Positions 1 through 6,324 of a DNA stretch of 15,438 nt are shown piece by piece; position 1 is the stretch's first letter, and every line of letters begins with the position of its first letter. Location: assembly GCA_002303765.1 (NCBI GenBank), contig DBCB01000231.1, positions 1 to 15,438 on the forward strand. Reading direction: 5' to 3'. Made by a program: the position numbers and the translations under genes. Source of the DNA: Planctomycetaceae bacterium UBA969 (GTDB lineage: Bacteria; Planctomycetota; Planctomycetia; Gemmatales; Gemmataceae). The notes beneath the pieces are model-generated. The model was not told the origin of the DNA, did not search any database, and was given only the letters and a program-made list of their open reading frames with translations.

Positions 1-71
1 AATTCCGTGTCCTTCCGTGGCTAATCTTCTGTCTTTTTACTCTTTTCCGTGTCTCTGCTTCTCAAGCTAAT
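1..71. repeat. CACGGA-type simple repeat remnant at the left edge
   Basis: TTCCGTGTC occurs at 3-11 and 45-53, with TTCCGTGG at 13-20. On the other strand this reads TTAGCCACGGAAGGACACGGAA, similar to the ACCACGGAGACACGGAG repeat scattered between genes in many environmental genomes. It immediately follows the sigma factor stop. Confidence 0.35.
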
Positions 72-668
72 TTAAACGAACTTGTCTGAAAGGATTAATT
101 TAGCTTTGGTCCACCGCCGAAAAACAGTTTTGATAGAAATCCCGAGGAGATTGGAAACTTCGTCGTGGCTGAAGCCTTGGTAAAAAATGAGTTGGAAAAC
201 AGATCTTTCTTCATCGGGAAGTTTACCGATTGATTCATGAAATTCGACCCACTCTGAAACGCCTGAAGGCCCTTCCCCTGGTTCCTTCGCATCAAGAAAT
301 TTGGGATCGGTCGATTGTTCAAAATTCTTCTTAGCACCATCTTTGCCAAATAGTTTTCTGCCCATATCGATGAGTTCATTACGCATTAATACAGATGCAA
401 GCTGAAAGAAATCTAAACTATTTTTCGGCACAATTGAATCAATGGCTTTACTTAGGCGGATGATAAAGTTTTGAAGAAGATCATCGGTATCAGCTTTGGT
501 GCGAAGAAGAGGGTAAGAAGCGATCATACGCTTGGCTAATTTTTTAAAGCGCTTGAAAGAAAACTCAATGATTTGAATCTTGGAGTTCTCATCACCTTTT
601 TTGAGAAGTTGAAGCAATTTTTCCACATGCTGAGTGGTATCGAATTTATCGGACAAGAAAAATTCCAT
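72..668 (-). CDS. ECF-type RNA polymerase sigma factor
   Basis: This 198-residue protein has the two-domain layout of an extracytoplasmic-function sigma-70 factor, which directs RNA polymerase to a dedicated promoter set. Region 2 spans about residues 30-105 and contains DTDDLLQNFIIRL (60-72) followed by an FFQLA...RNELIDMGRK segment. Region 4 spans about 145-195, with LPDEERSVFQL, then a helix-turn-helix (GFSHDEVSNLLGISIKTVFRRW) in which the usual 'serine-valine-arginine' recognition turn is replaced by KTVFRRW. Length is normal for the family. The acidic spacer at 115-140 is the linker. The ATG at 668 is the only good start. A TATACT-like -10 box lies on the minus strand at 702-707 without a clear -35. 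From memory, the (R/N)ELID-type group in planctomycetes often sits beside a Ser/Thr kinase gene; any such partner would lie left of the window. Role as regulator of the neighbouring pseudopilin units is possible but unproven. Confidence 0.88.
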   Translation of the reverse strand: MEFFLSDKFDTTQHVEKLLQLLKKGDENSKIQIIEFSFKRFKKLAKRMIASYPLLRTKADTDDLLQNFIIRLSKAIDSIVPKNSLDFFQLASVLMRNELIDMGRKLFGKDGAKKNFEQSTDPKFLDAKEPGEGPSGVSEWVEFHESIGKLPDEERSVFQLIFYQGFSHDEVSNLLGISIKTVFRRWTKAKLILSDKFV

Positions 669-821
669 TAAGCAAAGGATTCTGGGGCATCCACATAGAA
701 AAGTATATTGTTTAAGTAAGAAAAATGCTATTGAGAAAACACAAGAAATAAATATCGAAGATTCCTAAATTCTAATCATCAATTTAAGGCCCTTGTAGGC
801 AACAAAACAGAATATTTATCA

Positions 822-1724
822 TCACTTCGATTTTAATTCGATATCCAATTGCTTGACACCTCCTGAATACTCAATGCTAAAATCATTTTCATAAGTTTCA
901 TATTTCGCATAGATGACTTCAGGTTTTTTTTTCTTATCTTTGGTTTCTTTCTTTTGCATACCCGATGGGGAAGGTGAATAAAGTTGTGATGGTATTAACG
1001 GAATAAGTTTTATTTTAAAAACGCCTTTTGGTAAGTTTTCTATACGATACGTTCCATCCGGATTAACAAAACCATACACTTCCCTACCTTCACCTTTCGC
1101 CCCGATGGTTAAATTTTTCAACAATTCACCATCACAGGTTATTTTCCCATGAATGTAATCTTTGATAGTTAAATTCCCTGAACTGGGATAGAAGTTATAA
1201 ACCATTACCATTAAAAAACAAAAAATGGTTCCATACTGCACCCAAGTTTTAATAGACGAATCTTTAAACGAGAATTTCTCAATACTTTCAATCCAAGCTT
1301 CTTCTTTTTTTGCATTCGATGCTATAACTGGTTTAGAAATTTTTATGGGTTCAGGTTTATTTTCCTGCAAAGGCTTGGGAACCAATATTTCTGGAAGAGG
1401 AACAAACCTTTGCACGGGTAATTCTTTTTCTTCATTTTTTTTAAATAAAATATCATCCATCAGATCATCTTCTTGTCCAAGATCTTGTTCTGGATCCGAA
1501 GAATCATCATTCAAGCCTGTTTCTAAGCGAGCAATGAGCGACCTTAATCCTTTTACATTCCTTGCTTTTTTCCAAACTTTTTGTTTATCACAATAAATGA
1601 GATCCTCACCTTTTATTTCAAGCTCTTTAACTAAAAACACGAGTTTTTCTCGTGAGACTACTAAGGGCCGTTGGTTTTCCCGGGCCACTATAAAATCTTT
1701 TAGTTCTTCTTTATTATCGCTCAT
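822..1724 (-). CDS. GYF-like / single-TM / transthyretin-like domain protein (partner of DUF1559 unit 1)
   Basis: This 300-residue protein has three visible parts. Residues ~18-63 resemble the C-terminal half of a GYF_2 (DUF4339) module: a V-S-x-E-x-L start, then 'EDLIYCDKQKVWKKA' and 'VKGLRSLI', like the usual W-x-x-A...V-x-G-L pattern. Residues 70-160 are a charged, low-complexity linker. One hydrophobic segment (161-179, WVQYGTIFCFLMVMVYNFY) should span the membrane. Residues ~190-300 look like a carboxypeptidase-regulatory/transthyretin-like beta domain, with GKITCDGELLKNL, NPDGTYRIENLPKG and a terminal IYAKYETYENDF...LDIEL stretch. With no signal peptide, the GYF-like part is probably cytoplasmic and the beta domain outside. 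It starts 15 bases after the DUF1559 gene stop, so the two are likely co-transcribed. A Lys-rich patch lies at 258-268. No function is known for this combination; the domain calls rest on pattern, not on a search. Confidence 0.75.
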   Translation of the reverse strand: MSDNKEELKDFIVARENQRPLVVSREKLVFLVKELEIKGEDLIYCDKQKVWKKARNVKGLRSLIARLETGLNDDSSDPEQDLGQEDDLMDDILFKKNEEKELPVQRFVPLPEILVPKPLQENKPEPIKISKPVIASNAKKEEAWIESIEKFSFKDSSIKTWVQYGTIFCFLMVMVYNFYPSSGNLTIKDYIHGKITCDGELLKNLTIGAKGEGREVYGFVNPDGTYRIENLPKGVFKIKLIPLIPSQLYSPSPSGMQKKETKDKKKKPEVIYAKYETYENDFSIEYSGGVKQLDIELKSK

Positions 1725-1739
1725 GATTAAATTCGTTAG

Positions 1740-2720
1740 TTAATTATTCCAATCCGCTGGGATTACCAATCCATCAAACGGGATTACCGCAAGCCAAAAA
1801 GTCTTCATGTCAATTTGCTCAGTAACATTACGAACACTGCCATCCATCATGGTTAATTGGATAACAGAAGCATGACCAGCATTAGTACCGGCGGGACATG
1901 CACCTGAAACATCAGGCCAGTAAACCAAATGCCCAGGGCCTGGGTTGACTTGTAAAAAAAATTTATAAGTAAAATAATACATATCAAACAACAACGGATA
2001 GCTACTTTGATAAGTCCCAAAAGCCGGATAATTGAAATGTTCTTGATGTATACCAATAAAAGGGCCAGAAGTTACAAATCCGCCAGGAGTATACGCCATA
2101 TCACGATTATTGGTGGTTAGGCCGAATTGATGATAGGTTGGATTGCTCACAATCACTCGTTCTGCGAAAGCCACAGTATTGGAATTACCATCTGGAATTG
2201 TACCTATCCGATAATTTGAAATCGTAGGATCATCCACTGTAAACCAACCAAGTTTAGAAAAAAGAAAAGCATTACCAATGTAGGAAGTACCCGCCCAACC
2301 GCTGGGCCCTGAACCTGTGGAGGCAGAATAATCCGAAGGGCAAACAAAAGGCGTCTTAATAACCGTAGCATTGTATTTTGTAGGAGGGCCAGAAGGTGCA
2401 GCGGGTAGAGTCATATTTGCTGGGATACTATAGGCCTTGTAAAGATTTTCCTGTTCCAAATAAGGCATTAAAGCAACCATCACACTGCCATTACTTCCGG
2501 GAGCTACTTGATGGGTTATCGTTGGTAATTTGCCATCATATGTTGTTGCAAAATTATGCATCGCCAAACCAAACTGCTTCATATTATTAGCACATTGAAT
2601 CCTACTTGCAGCTTCGCGCACTTTTTGAACCGCGGGCAACAACAAACCAATCAAAATGCCTATGATGGAAATCACCACCAAAAGCTCTATCAAGGTAAAT
2701 GCTTTTTTAATTTTCTTCAT
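1740..2720 (-). CDS. DUF1559 prepilin-like protein, unit 1 (H-X9-DG type)
   Basis: This 326-residue protein has a type IV prepilin-like N-terminus: a short basic leader (MKKIKKA) followed by FTLIELLVVISIIGILIG, with Glu at mature position 5, and the AVQKVREAA helix extension. The rest is a DUF1559 head domain with a C-terminal H-X9-DG motif (H283, D293-G294) and DGNSNTVAFAE near the middle. The family, greatly expanded in planctomycetes, is thought to be processed by prepilin peptidase and displayed at the envelope in pilus or secretion-like assemblies; exact role is unknown. Oddly, the residue before the cleavage site is Ala (GCA codon) whereas the two sister copies have Gly (GGA). The gene follows a conserved leader (2721-2860) and is followed after 15 bases by the GYF-like partner gene. 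Start ATG at 2720 is fixed by the leader motif. Confidence 0.9.
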   Translation of the reverse strand: MKKIKKAFTLIELLVVISIIGILIGLLLPAVQKVREAASRIQCANNMKQFGLAMHNFATTYDGKLPTITHQVAPGSNGSVMVALMPYLEQENLYKAYSIPANMTLPAAPSGPPTKYNATVIKTPFVCPSDYSASTGSGPSGWAGTSYIGNAFLFSKLGWFTVDDPTISNYRIGTIPDGNSNTVAFAERVIVSNPTYHQFGLTTNNRDMAYTPGGFVTSGPFIGIHQEHFNYPAFGTYQSSYPLLFDMYYFTYKFFLQVNPGPGHLVYWPDVSGACPAGTNAGHASVIQLTMMDGSVRNVTEQIDMKTFWLAVIPFDGLVIPADWNN

Positions 2721-2860
2721 TGGCCTGCTTTATTTAAAATGTAAAATGTTACCTTCTACTTTTTAAGCGGAATAGATTGCAAGCATCGGCCAATAAAACT
2801 TAAATAAATTAAAAAATAGTCAAAATATTAGATTATCTTTTGTTTAATGGTGAACATTAG
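2721..2860 (-). promoter_or_regulatory. Conserved 5' leader of DUF1559 unit 1
   Basis: The stretch directly upstream of this gene is shared with the leaders of the other two DUF1559 genes. The first 78 bases (2721-2798) match the unit-3 leader (5917-5994) with only about four differences; the next ~28 bases match the unit-2 leader better. The most constant core, read on the minus strand, is GCAATCTATTCCGCTTA, preceded by TTGGCCGATGCTTGCAA. The latter resembles a sigma-54 -24/-12 element but has 9 rather than 10 bases between GG and GC. A weak AGG ribosome-binding site sits four bases before the ATG. Promoter function is inferred from position and conservation only. Confidence 0.55.
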
Positions 2861-3097
2861 CCACGGTTCTTACTGCTCCGGTAAATATCAGAAGAAAGTG
2901 GGTAAGATTTTTAGAATAATTTGTCCAAATCTGGCATTTTAAACGACCGAAGAGCCTTATTAAATGCTTCCTACAACCTTTCTAGCCTTACAAGCCTAAA
3001 GCATAAGCGATGGAAACCTTCTTTGCTTTAGACCTCAAATTGCATGTATGCTATGTTTAAAATCGATTTCAACCAACATTCTTCCCATAACAAAACA
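2861..3097. other. Intergenic spacer with a hairpin
   Basis: No coding sequence is seen here. An inverted repeat (CTAAAGCA at 2996-3003 and TGCTTTAG at 3024-3031, extended by AAG/CTT with one bulged base) lies about 67 bases past the stop of the small lipoprotein gene. No T-run follows it on the minus strand, so it does not look like a classical intrinsic terminator, though it could act as a 3' end structure for the unit-2 transcript. Confidence 0.4.
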
Positions 3098-3274
3098 TCA
3101 TTGTTTTTTAGCATTTATGCCATTTGTATAATTGCCTTCTTTTTTTCCCATCATGCTGATAGGTGGTGGAGGCGGAATACCAACAGTCGGGAGATTAGAT
3201 TCATTTACAGGCGAAGGCTTTGAATCACACCCAATAAATAGGGGTGTTAATATAAATAACATAAAAAACCGCAT
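3098..3274 (-). CDS. Small proline-rich lipoprotein (58 aa), partner of DUF1559 unit 2
   Basis: This short reading frame encodes 58 residues. It begins MRFFMLFILTPLFIGCDSK: a brief hydrophobic signal and a lipobox-like FIGC, so Cys16 would be lipidated. After that comes a polar tail with a run of five prolines (GIPPPPPIS, about residues 33-41) and a Lys/Asn-rich end. A good ribosome-binding site (AAAGGA, about seven bases before the ATG) supports translation. The gene starts 18 bases after the DUF1559 gene stop, which is the same arrangement as the other two units. Asp follows the Cys, which in E. coli would favour inner-membrane retention; whether that rule holds here is unknown. The product has no recognisable domain; it may be an envelope-anchored helper for the pseudopilin. 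Confidence 0.68.
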   Translation of the reverse strand: MRFFMLFILTPLFIGCDSKPSPVNESNLPTVGIPPPPPISMMGKKEGNYTNGINAKKQ

Positions 3275-3292
3275 ACAATTTTCCTTTAAATA

Positions 3293-4144
3293 TTAGTTAG
3301 TTTCCAAATCGGCTGGCAAGGTAGCGCCATCGTTATAAGTCCATAGTCTTCTAAGTTGGTTAGTATTTATACCATAACGTACCGATCGAATGGAGCCATC
3401 TGCAAAGGAGCAAGGCATTGAACCAGAATGGGGTGAAGAGAAATAATATTGCATATTAAGATCATCATAATCTTCAGGTACAAGGTAATCGGGGCTGCGT
3501 TTATGTTCCCAATGGTCCCCAGATGACCATGAAATATCAGTGCGGATTTGACCATAAGCTGGCGGACTGCCACCATTATAATACTTTCGTGCAACTCCTT
3601 TATGGGCCATTAAAAGCGTGTTCGAGGTGCCATCCATTATTTTGTTAAAATCAGGGGGAAAATGTTTTGGTAAATTAAAAAATACTGCAGGAATCCCTTC
3701 TGCATAAAGATAAGGCCCACCAAGGATAGTGTACCAACCTGGAATACCAGACCAATTAACATGGTGAGCCGATCCATAATCATTTTTTGGCCCCACATCC
3801 ACACCTCTTCTTGCGGGGCATAAAAACAGCTTGATAGGCTTTGGCGACAACGGGGAATTATCTTTTTGCTCAATATAAGGCAAGAGACTAGTGTAAAAGG
3901 TTAATGGTTGAAATGTTGGTGGATTTAACACACATCCATCATCATCAATTGGAAATGCAAGCATGGCATCTACATGATTATGACAAGCAAGAGCTAAATT
4001 TTTAAGATTATTTACGCATTGAAGACGAACAGCAGCTTCGCGCACTTTTTGCACCGCAGGCAACAACAACCCAATCAATATGCCTATGATGGAAATTACC
4101 ACCAAAAGCTCTATCAGGGTAAATCCTTTTTTAATTATCTTCAT
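3293..4144 (-). CDS. DUF1559 prepilin-like protein, unit 2 (H-X9-DG type)
   Basis: At 283 residues this is the shortest of the three paralogues. It begins MKIIKKG|FTLIELLVVIS, a canonical prepilin site with Gly before the cut and Glu5 after it, followed by the same hydrophobic helix and AVQKVREAAVRLQC. The head domain carries H-X9-DG (H239, D249-G250) and DGTSNTLLMAHKG, where the sister copies have an AE(R) after SNT. The C-terminus ends LPADLETN rather than the usual ...DW-N. The family is expected to be membrane-inserted by its N-terminal helix and processed by prepilin peptidase. Its first ~100 coding bases are almost identical to those of units 1 and 3, while the head domain is strongly diverged. 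It is preceded by a conserved leader and followed by the 58-residue lipoprotein gene. Confidence 0.9.
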   Translation of the reverse strand: MKIIKKGFTLIELLVVISIIGILIGLLLPAVQKVREAAVRLQCVNNLKNLALACHNHVDAMLAFPIDDDGCVLNPPTFQPLTFYTSLLPYIEQKDNSPLSPKPIKLFLCPARRGVDVGPKNDYGSAHHVNWSGIPGWYTILGGPYLYAEGIPAVFFNLPKHFPPDFNKIMDGTSNTLLMAHKGVARKYYNGGSPPAYGQIRTDISWSSGDHWEHKRSPDYLVPEDYDDLNMQYYFSSPHSGSMPCSFADGSIRSVRYGINTNQLRRLWTYNDGATLPADLETN

Positions 4145-4297
4145 TGGGCAGCCTTCGTCAAAATGTAAAATTATTATCCTCTAGTGTTTATAAGCGGAAC
4201 AGATTGCAAACATCGGCCAATAAAACTTAAATAAATTGAGAAATAGTTAAAATGCCGGGTTGTATCTTTGCCAAGAGATGAAAATTAGTCGATTAAA
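4145..4297 (-). promoter_or_regulatory. Conserved 5' leader of DUF1559 unit 2
   Basis: This leader shares the core block with units 1 and 3 (minus-strand TTGGCCGATG...TTGCAATCTG-TTCCGCTTA). Its far half is a mosaic: 4226-4253 follows the unit-1 leader (CTTAAATAAATT...AAATAGT on the plus strand) while 4254-4297 follows the unit-3 leader (CCGGGT-GTAT...AAAATTAGT-GATTAAA). The part next to the start codon is the most divergent of the three, with a few inserted bases. Promoter or leader function is inferred from conservation. Confidence 0.55.
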
Positions 4298-4538
4298 GGT
4301 CACGTAGGTGATGTACGGTACTTGATCGTGCCTATTTAGATTATAAAAGTGTTGACGGTCATAAAGTTAACTGGAGGGTTCAAGGCGCACTGGTACAATC
4401 CGAGTAGTTACAGTCAGGCCTTTCCGTCGCAATTGCTCTTCATTAACTTTTGATTGGATCAGATTTGCCGTTTATACGCATTATTGGTCTTTTGTGTGAA
4501 TATATTACTTCGTAAGTCCGATTTGTCTTTTACAAAAA
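4298..4538. other. Spacer without a convincing gene
   Basis: No intact gene is seen in these ~240 bases. On the minus strand a 33-codon open stretch (roughly 4374-4472) would end LRRKGLTVTTRIVPVRLEPSS, which reads like the tail of a protein but has no start or ribosome-binding site. It may be a relic or chance. Confidence 0.3.
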
Positions 4539-4973
4539 TTACAACTCGAAATCAAACACGTTGTCTTCCCCAAGTTTTATATCAACAATTTGTTTACTGG
4601 AAGTGTTAAATTCAGATGGAATATACATTTGAATTTCGTCCATCAATTCACCACCTGAAGAAATACCAGGGGCTCCAAATGGGGGAATTATTTTTTTACC
4701 TGTTTTTTTAAATCCCCATATTCGGACAACCATAAAACCTTTTCCGAGAGCTTGATTGTTTTTTAGTTCATACTTCCCTTCAATAATTTCACCAGAAGAA
4801 CCTTGGGCATTTCCATCAATACTATCGAAAGATATTTTCCCTGTTTCAATGGGAACTCCTTGAAAAAAAATCTTTCCAGAAACTTTTGCTTTTTCACTTT
4901 GGCAACCAGGTAGCAAAATAAACAATAAAAAAACTACTAAAAATTTACAGTAACCAATTTTTTGTTTGCCCAT
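4539..4973 (-). CDS. Carboxypeptidase-regulatory-like lipoprotein, partner of DUF1559 unit 3
   Basis: This 144-residue protein starts with a signal peptide ending in a clear lipobox (LPGC, Cys24). The mature part begins VSGKIFFQGVPIETGKISF and continues with IIEGKYEL, the beta-strand pattern of the short planctomycete transthyretin-like or carboxypeptidase-regulatory-like lipoproteins. It ends with IPSEFNTSSKQIVDIKLGED and a final FDFEL, a tail that is also recognisable in the unit-1 partner (KYETYENDF...LDIEL). The ATG lies only four bases after the DUF1559 stop, so the two are almost certainly co-transcribed and probably translationally coupled. Such lipoproteins commonly follow DUF1559 genes in this phylum; a structural or chaperone-like role at the envelope is an inference. 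Confidence 0.85.
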   Translation of the reverse strand: MGKQKIGYCKFLVVFLLFILLPGCQSEKAKVSGKIFFQGVPIETGKISFDSIDGNAQGSSGEIIEGKYELKNNQALGKGFMVVRIWGFKKTGKKIIPPFGAPGISSGGELMDEIQMYIPSEFNTSSKQIVDIKLGEDNVFDFEL

Positions 4974-4977
4974 AGTA

Positions 4978-5916
4978 TTAATTATCCCAATCTCTTCCTA
5001 GTAAATCACCAGCATTTGGGGTTACAGCCATCCACCATGTACTACTAGACATATTTGACGTCAAAGATCGTACACTACCATCCGCCAAGCTAACTTGCAT
5101 TCCTTCAGTATGTGGGGTTTGAGCCAAAGCATAATCACAATTTGTTTCATATGGATAAGGTGCAACTTGGAATTTTGATGATGGCCCAACTTTACCGAGA
5201 CAAGGCCCATGGAAACTACCAGGGCCATCACCTTGAGCACTGTATCCTTGGGTTCCTGCCCGATTGCCATAGGCAAAAAATGGTTTATAGTGGCATCGAT
5301 CATTTCCATGTGCCCAAAGACTACCGTATGGTGTAAGGGGTGAAGAAAGCAAGGATTTGCCACATTTTCCAAAGCGTTCAGCAAAAAAAACCGTGTTAGA
5401 GGTACCATCAGAAATACTAGTTAATTTGGTTTTTCCATCTTGGTTATTTAAGATGTCACCAGCATCAGGATTCCCAAATACTTGATAGTTTGCTCCATAA
5501 TTTCCAACTGCCCAATTCATATCAAAAATTCCATCAGGTGTCGTGGTTTCAGTGGGACACCTATAAACTTGTACAACGGTTGTTCTCGCAATAGGTGCTA
5601 AAACCCTATTATTTGAATTCGTAACTATAGCCCCCAATTCAAGGTATGGTAAGATAGCATAAAAAACATTTGTGCTAGGTATTGTCAAATCATTCATAAT
5701 ATTTGGCCCAATAAACATAGGCGGAAATTGCATAAATGTATCATGGAAGTTATGACAACCCATTCCGATTTGTTTTAGATTATTTTGACATTTAAGACGA
5801 TTAGCCGCTGCGCGCACTTTTTGGACCGCAGGCAACAACAACCCAATCAATATGCCTATGATGGAAATCACAACCAAAAGCTCTATCAGGGTAAATCCTT
5901 TTTTAATTCTCTTCAT
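4978..5916 (-). CDS. DUF1559 prepilin-like protein, unit 3 (H-X9-DG type)
   Basis: This 312-residue paralogue begins MKRIKKG|FTLIELLVVIS with the standard Gly at -1 and Glu at +5, then the shared hydrophobic helix and AVQKVRAAANRLKC. The head domain contains CHNFHDTF...FPPMF, DGTSNTVFFAERFG and H-X9-DG (H269, D279-G280), and ends GRDWDN, all standard for DUF1559. Membrane anchoring through the N-terminal helix and prepilin peptidase processing are expected from the family. The leader upstream is nearly identical to that of unit 1 close to the start codon. A lipoprotein gene follows after four bases. Cys residues in the head (for example RCPTETT, GKCGKS, YETNCD) could form disulfides outside the cytoplasm. 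Confidence 0.92.
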   Translation of the reverse strand: MKRIKKGFTLIELLVVISIIGILIGLLLPAVQKVRAAANRLKCQNNLKQIGMGCHNFHDTFMQFPPMFIGPNIMNDLTIPSTNVFYAILPYLELGAIVTNSNNRVLAPIARTTVVQVYRCPTETTTPDGIFDMNWAVGNYGANYQVFGNPDAGDILNNQDGKTKLTSISDGTSNTVFFAERFGKCGKSLLSSPLTPYGSLWAHGNDRCHYKPFFAYGNRAGTQGYSAQGDGPGSFHGPCLGKVGPSSKFQVAPYPYETNCDYALAQTPHTEGMQVSLADGSVRSLTSNMSSSTWWMAVTPNAGDLLGRDWDN

Positions 5917-6065
5917 TGGCCTGCTTTATTTAAAATGTAAAATATTACCTTCTATTTCTTAAGCGGAATAGATTGCAAGCATCGGTCAATAAAATGCTCA
6001 TAAATTAAGAAATAGGCAAAATACCGGGTGTATTTTTTTCAAGAGGTGAAAATTAGTTGATTAAA
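5917..6065 (-). promoter_or_regulatory. Conserved 5' leader of DUF1559 unit 3
   Basis: Bases 5917-5994 match the unit-1 leader with about four differences, and 6010-6065 match the distal half of the unit-2 leader. The core block is intact, but the sigma-54-like motif has TGAC in place of TGGC here, weakening that reading. As in unit 1, the ATG is preceded by GCAGGCCA. Confidence 0.55.
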
Positions 6066-6175
6066 AAGCGTCATCCGCCCCAGTGAATGCGATTGTGGGC
6101 ATTAAATTAGAGTGGGTGATGGTGGAAGGCGGGCAAGCGTAGGAAGAATGGGTGAATGCAAAACAGGAAGTTAAA

Positions 6176-6208
6176 AACCTTCGCTTGCGCTTCAGGCTTG
6201 TATTGATA
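6176..6208. repeat. 33-base interspersed repeat, copy 1
   Basis: This copy matches the second at 6245-6277 with two mismatches. The minus strand contains AGCCTGAAGCGCAAGCGAAG, which translates to SLKRKR(R). From memory, that peptide recurs in many doubtful planctomycete hypothetical proteins, marking a dispersed repeat family rather than a gene. Confidence 0.7.
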
Positions 6209-6244
6209 TGCAATGCAAGTTCATTTGCGCCTGCGCAAGTAAAC

Positions 6245-6277
6245 AACCTTCGCTTGCGCTTCAGGCTTAAATTGATA
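6245..6277. repeat. 33-base interspersed repeat, copy 2
   Basis: Second copy in the same orientation, 69 bases from the first. The two differences are adjacent-type changes near the ATTGATA end. Between the copies lies GCAAT...TTGCGCCTGCGCAAG, which is itself a short dyad. Confidence 0.7.
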
Positions 6278-6324
6278 AACGAGAAGTAAAAGGAAGCATA
6301 AGAATGGAACTCCGCATGCGCAAA

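Noticed and set aside
1225..1596. Plus-strand frame of 123 residues
   Set aside because: Antisense to the GYF-like/TM protein; Ser/Phe-rich translation comes from the Glu/Lys-rich codons on the other strand.
2996..3031. Intrinsic terminator
   Set aside because: The hairpin is not GC-rich and no T-run follows on either strand.
6061..6246. Minus-strand frame of 61 residues containing TSLKRKRR
   Set aside because: It is built from the dispersed repeat and the leader edge, has no ribosome-binding site, and peptides of this kind are typical false genes in planctomycete genomes.
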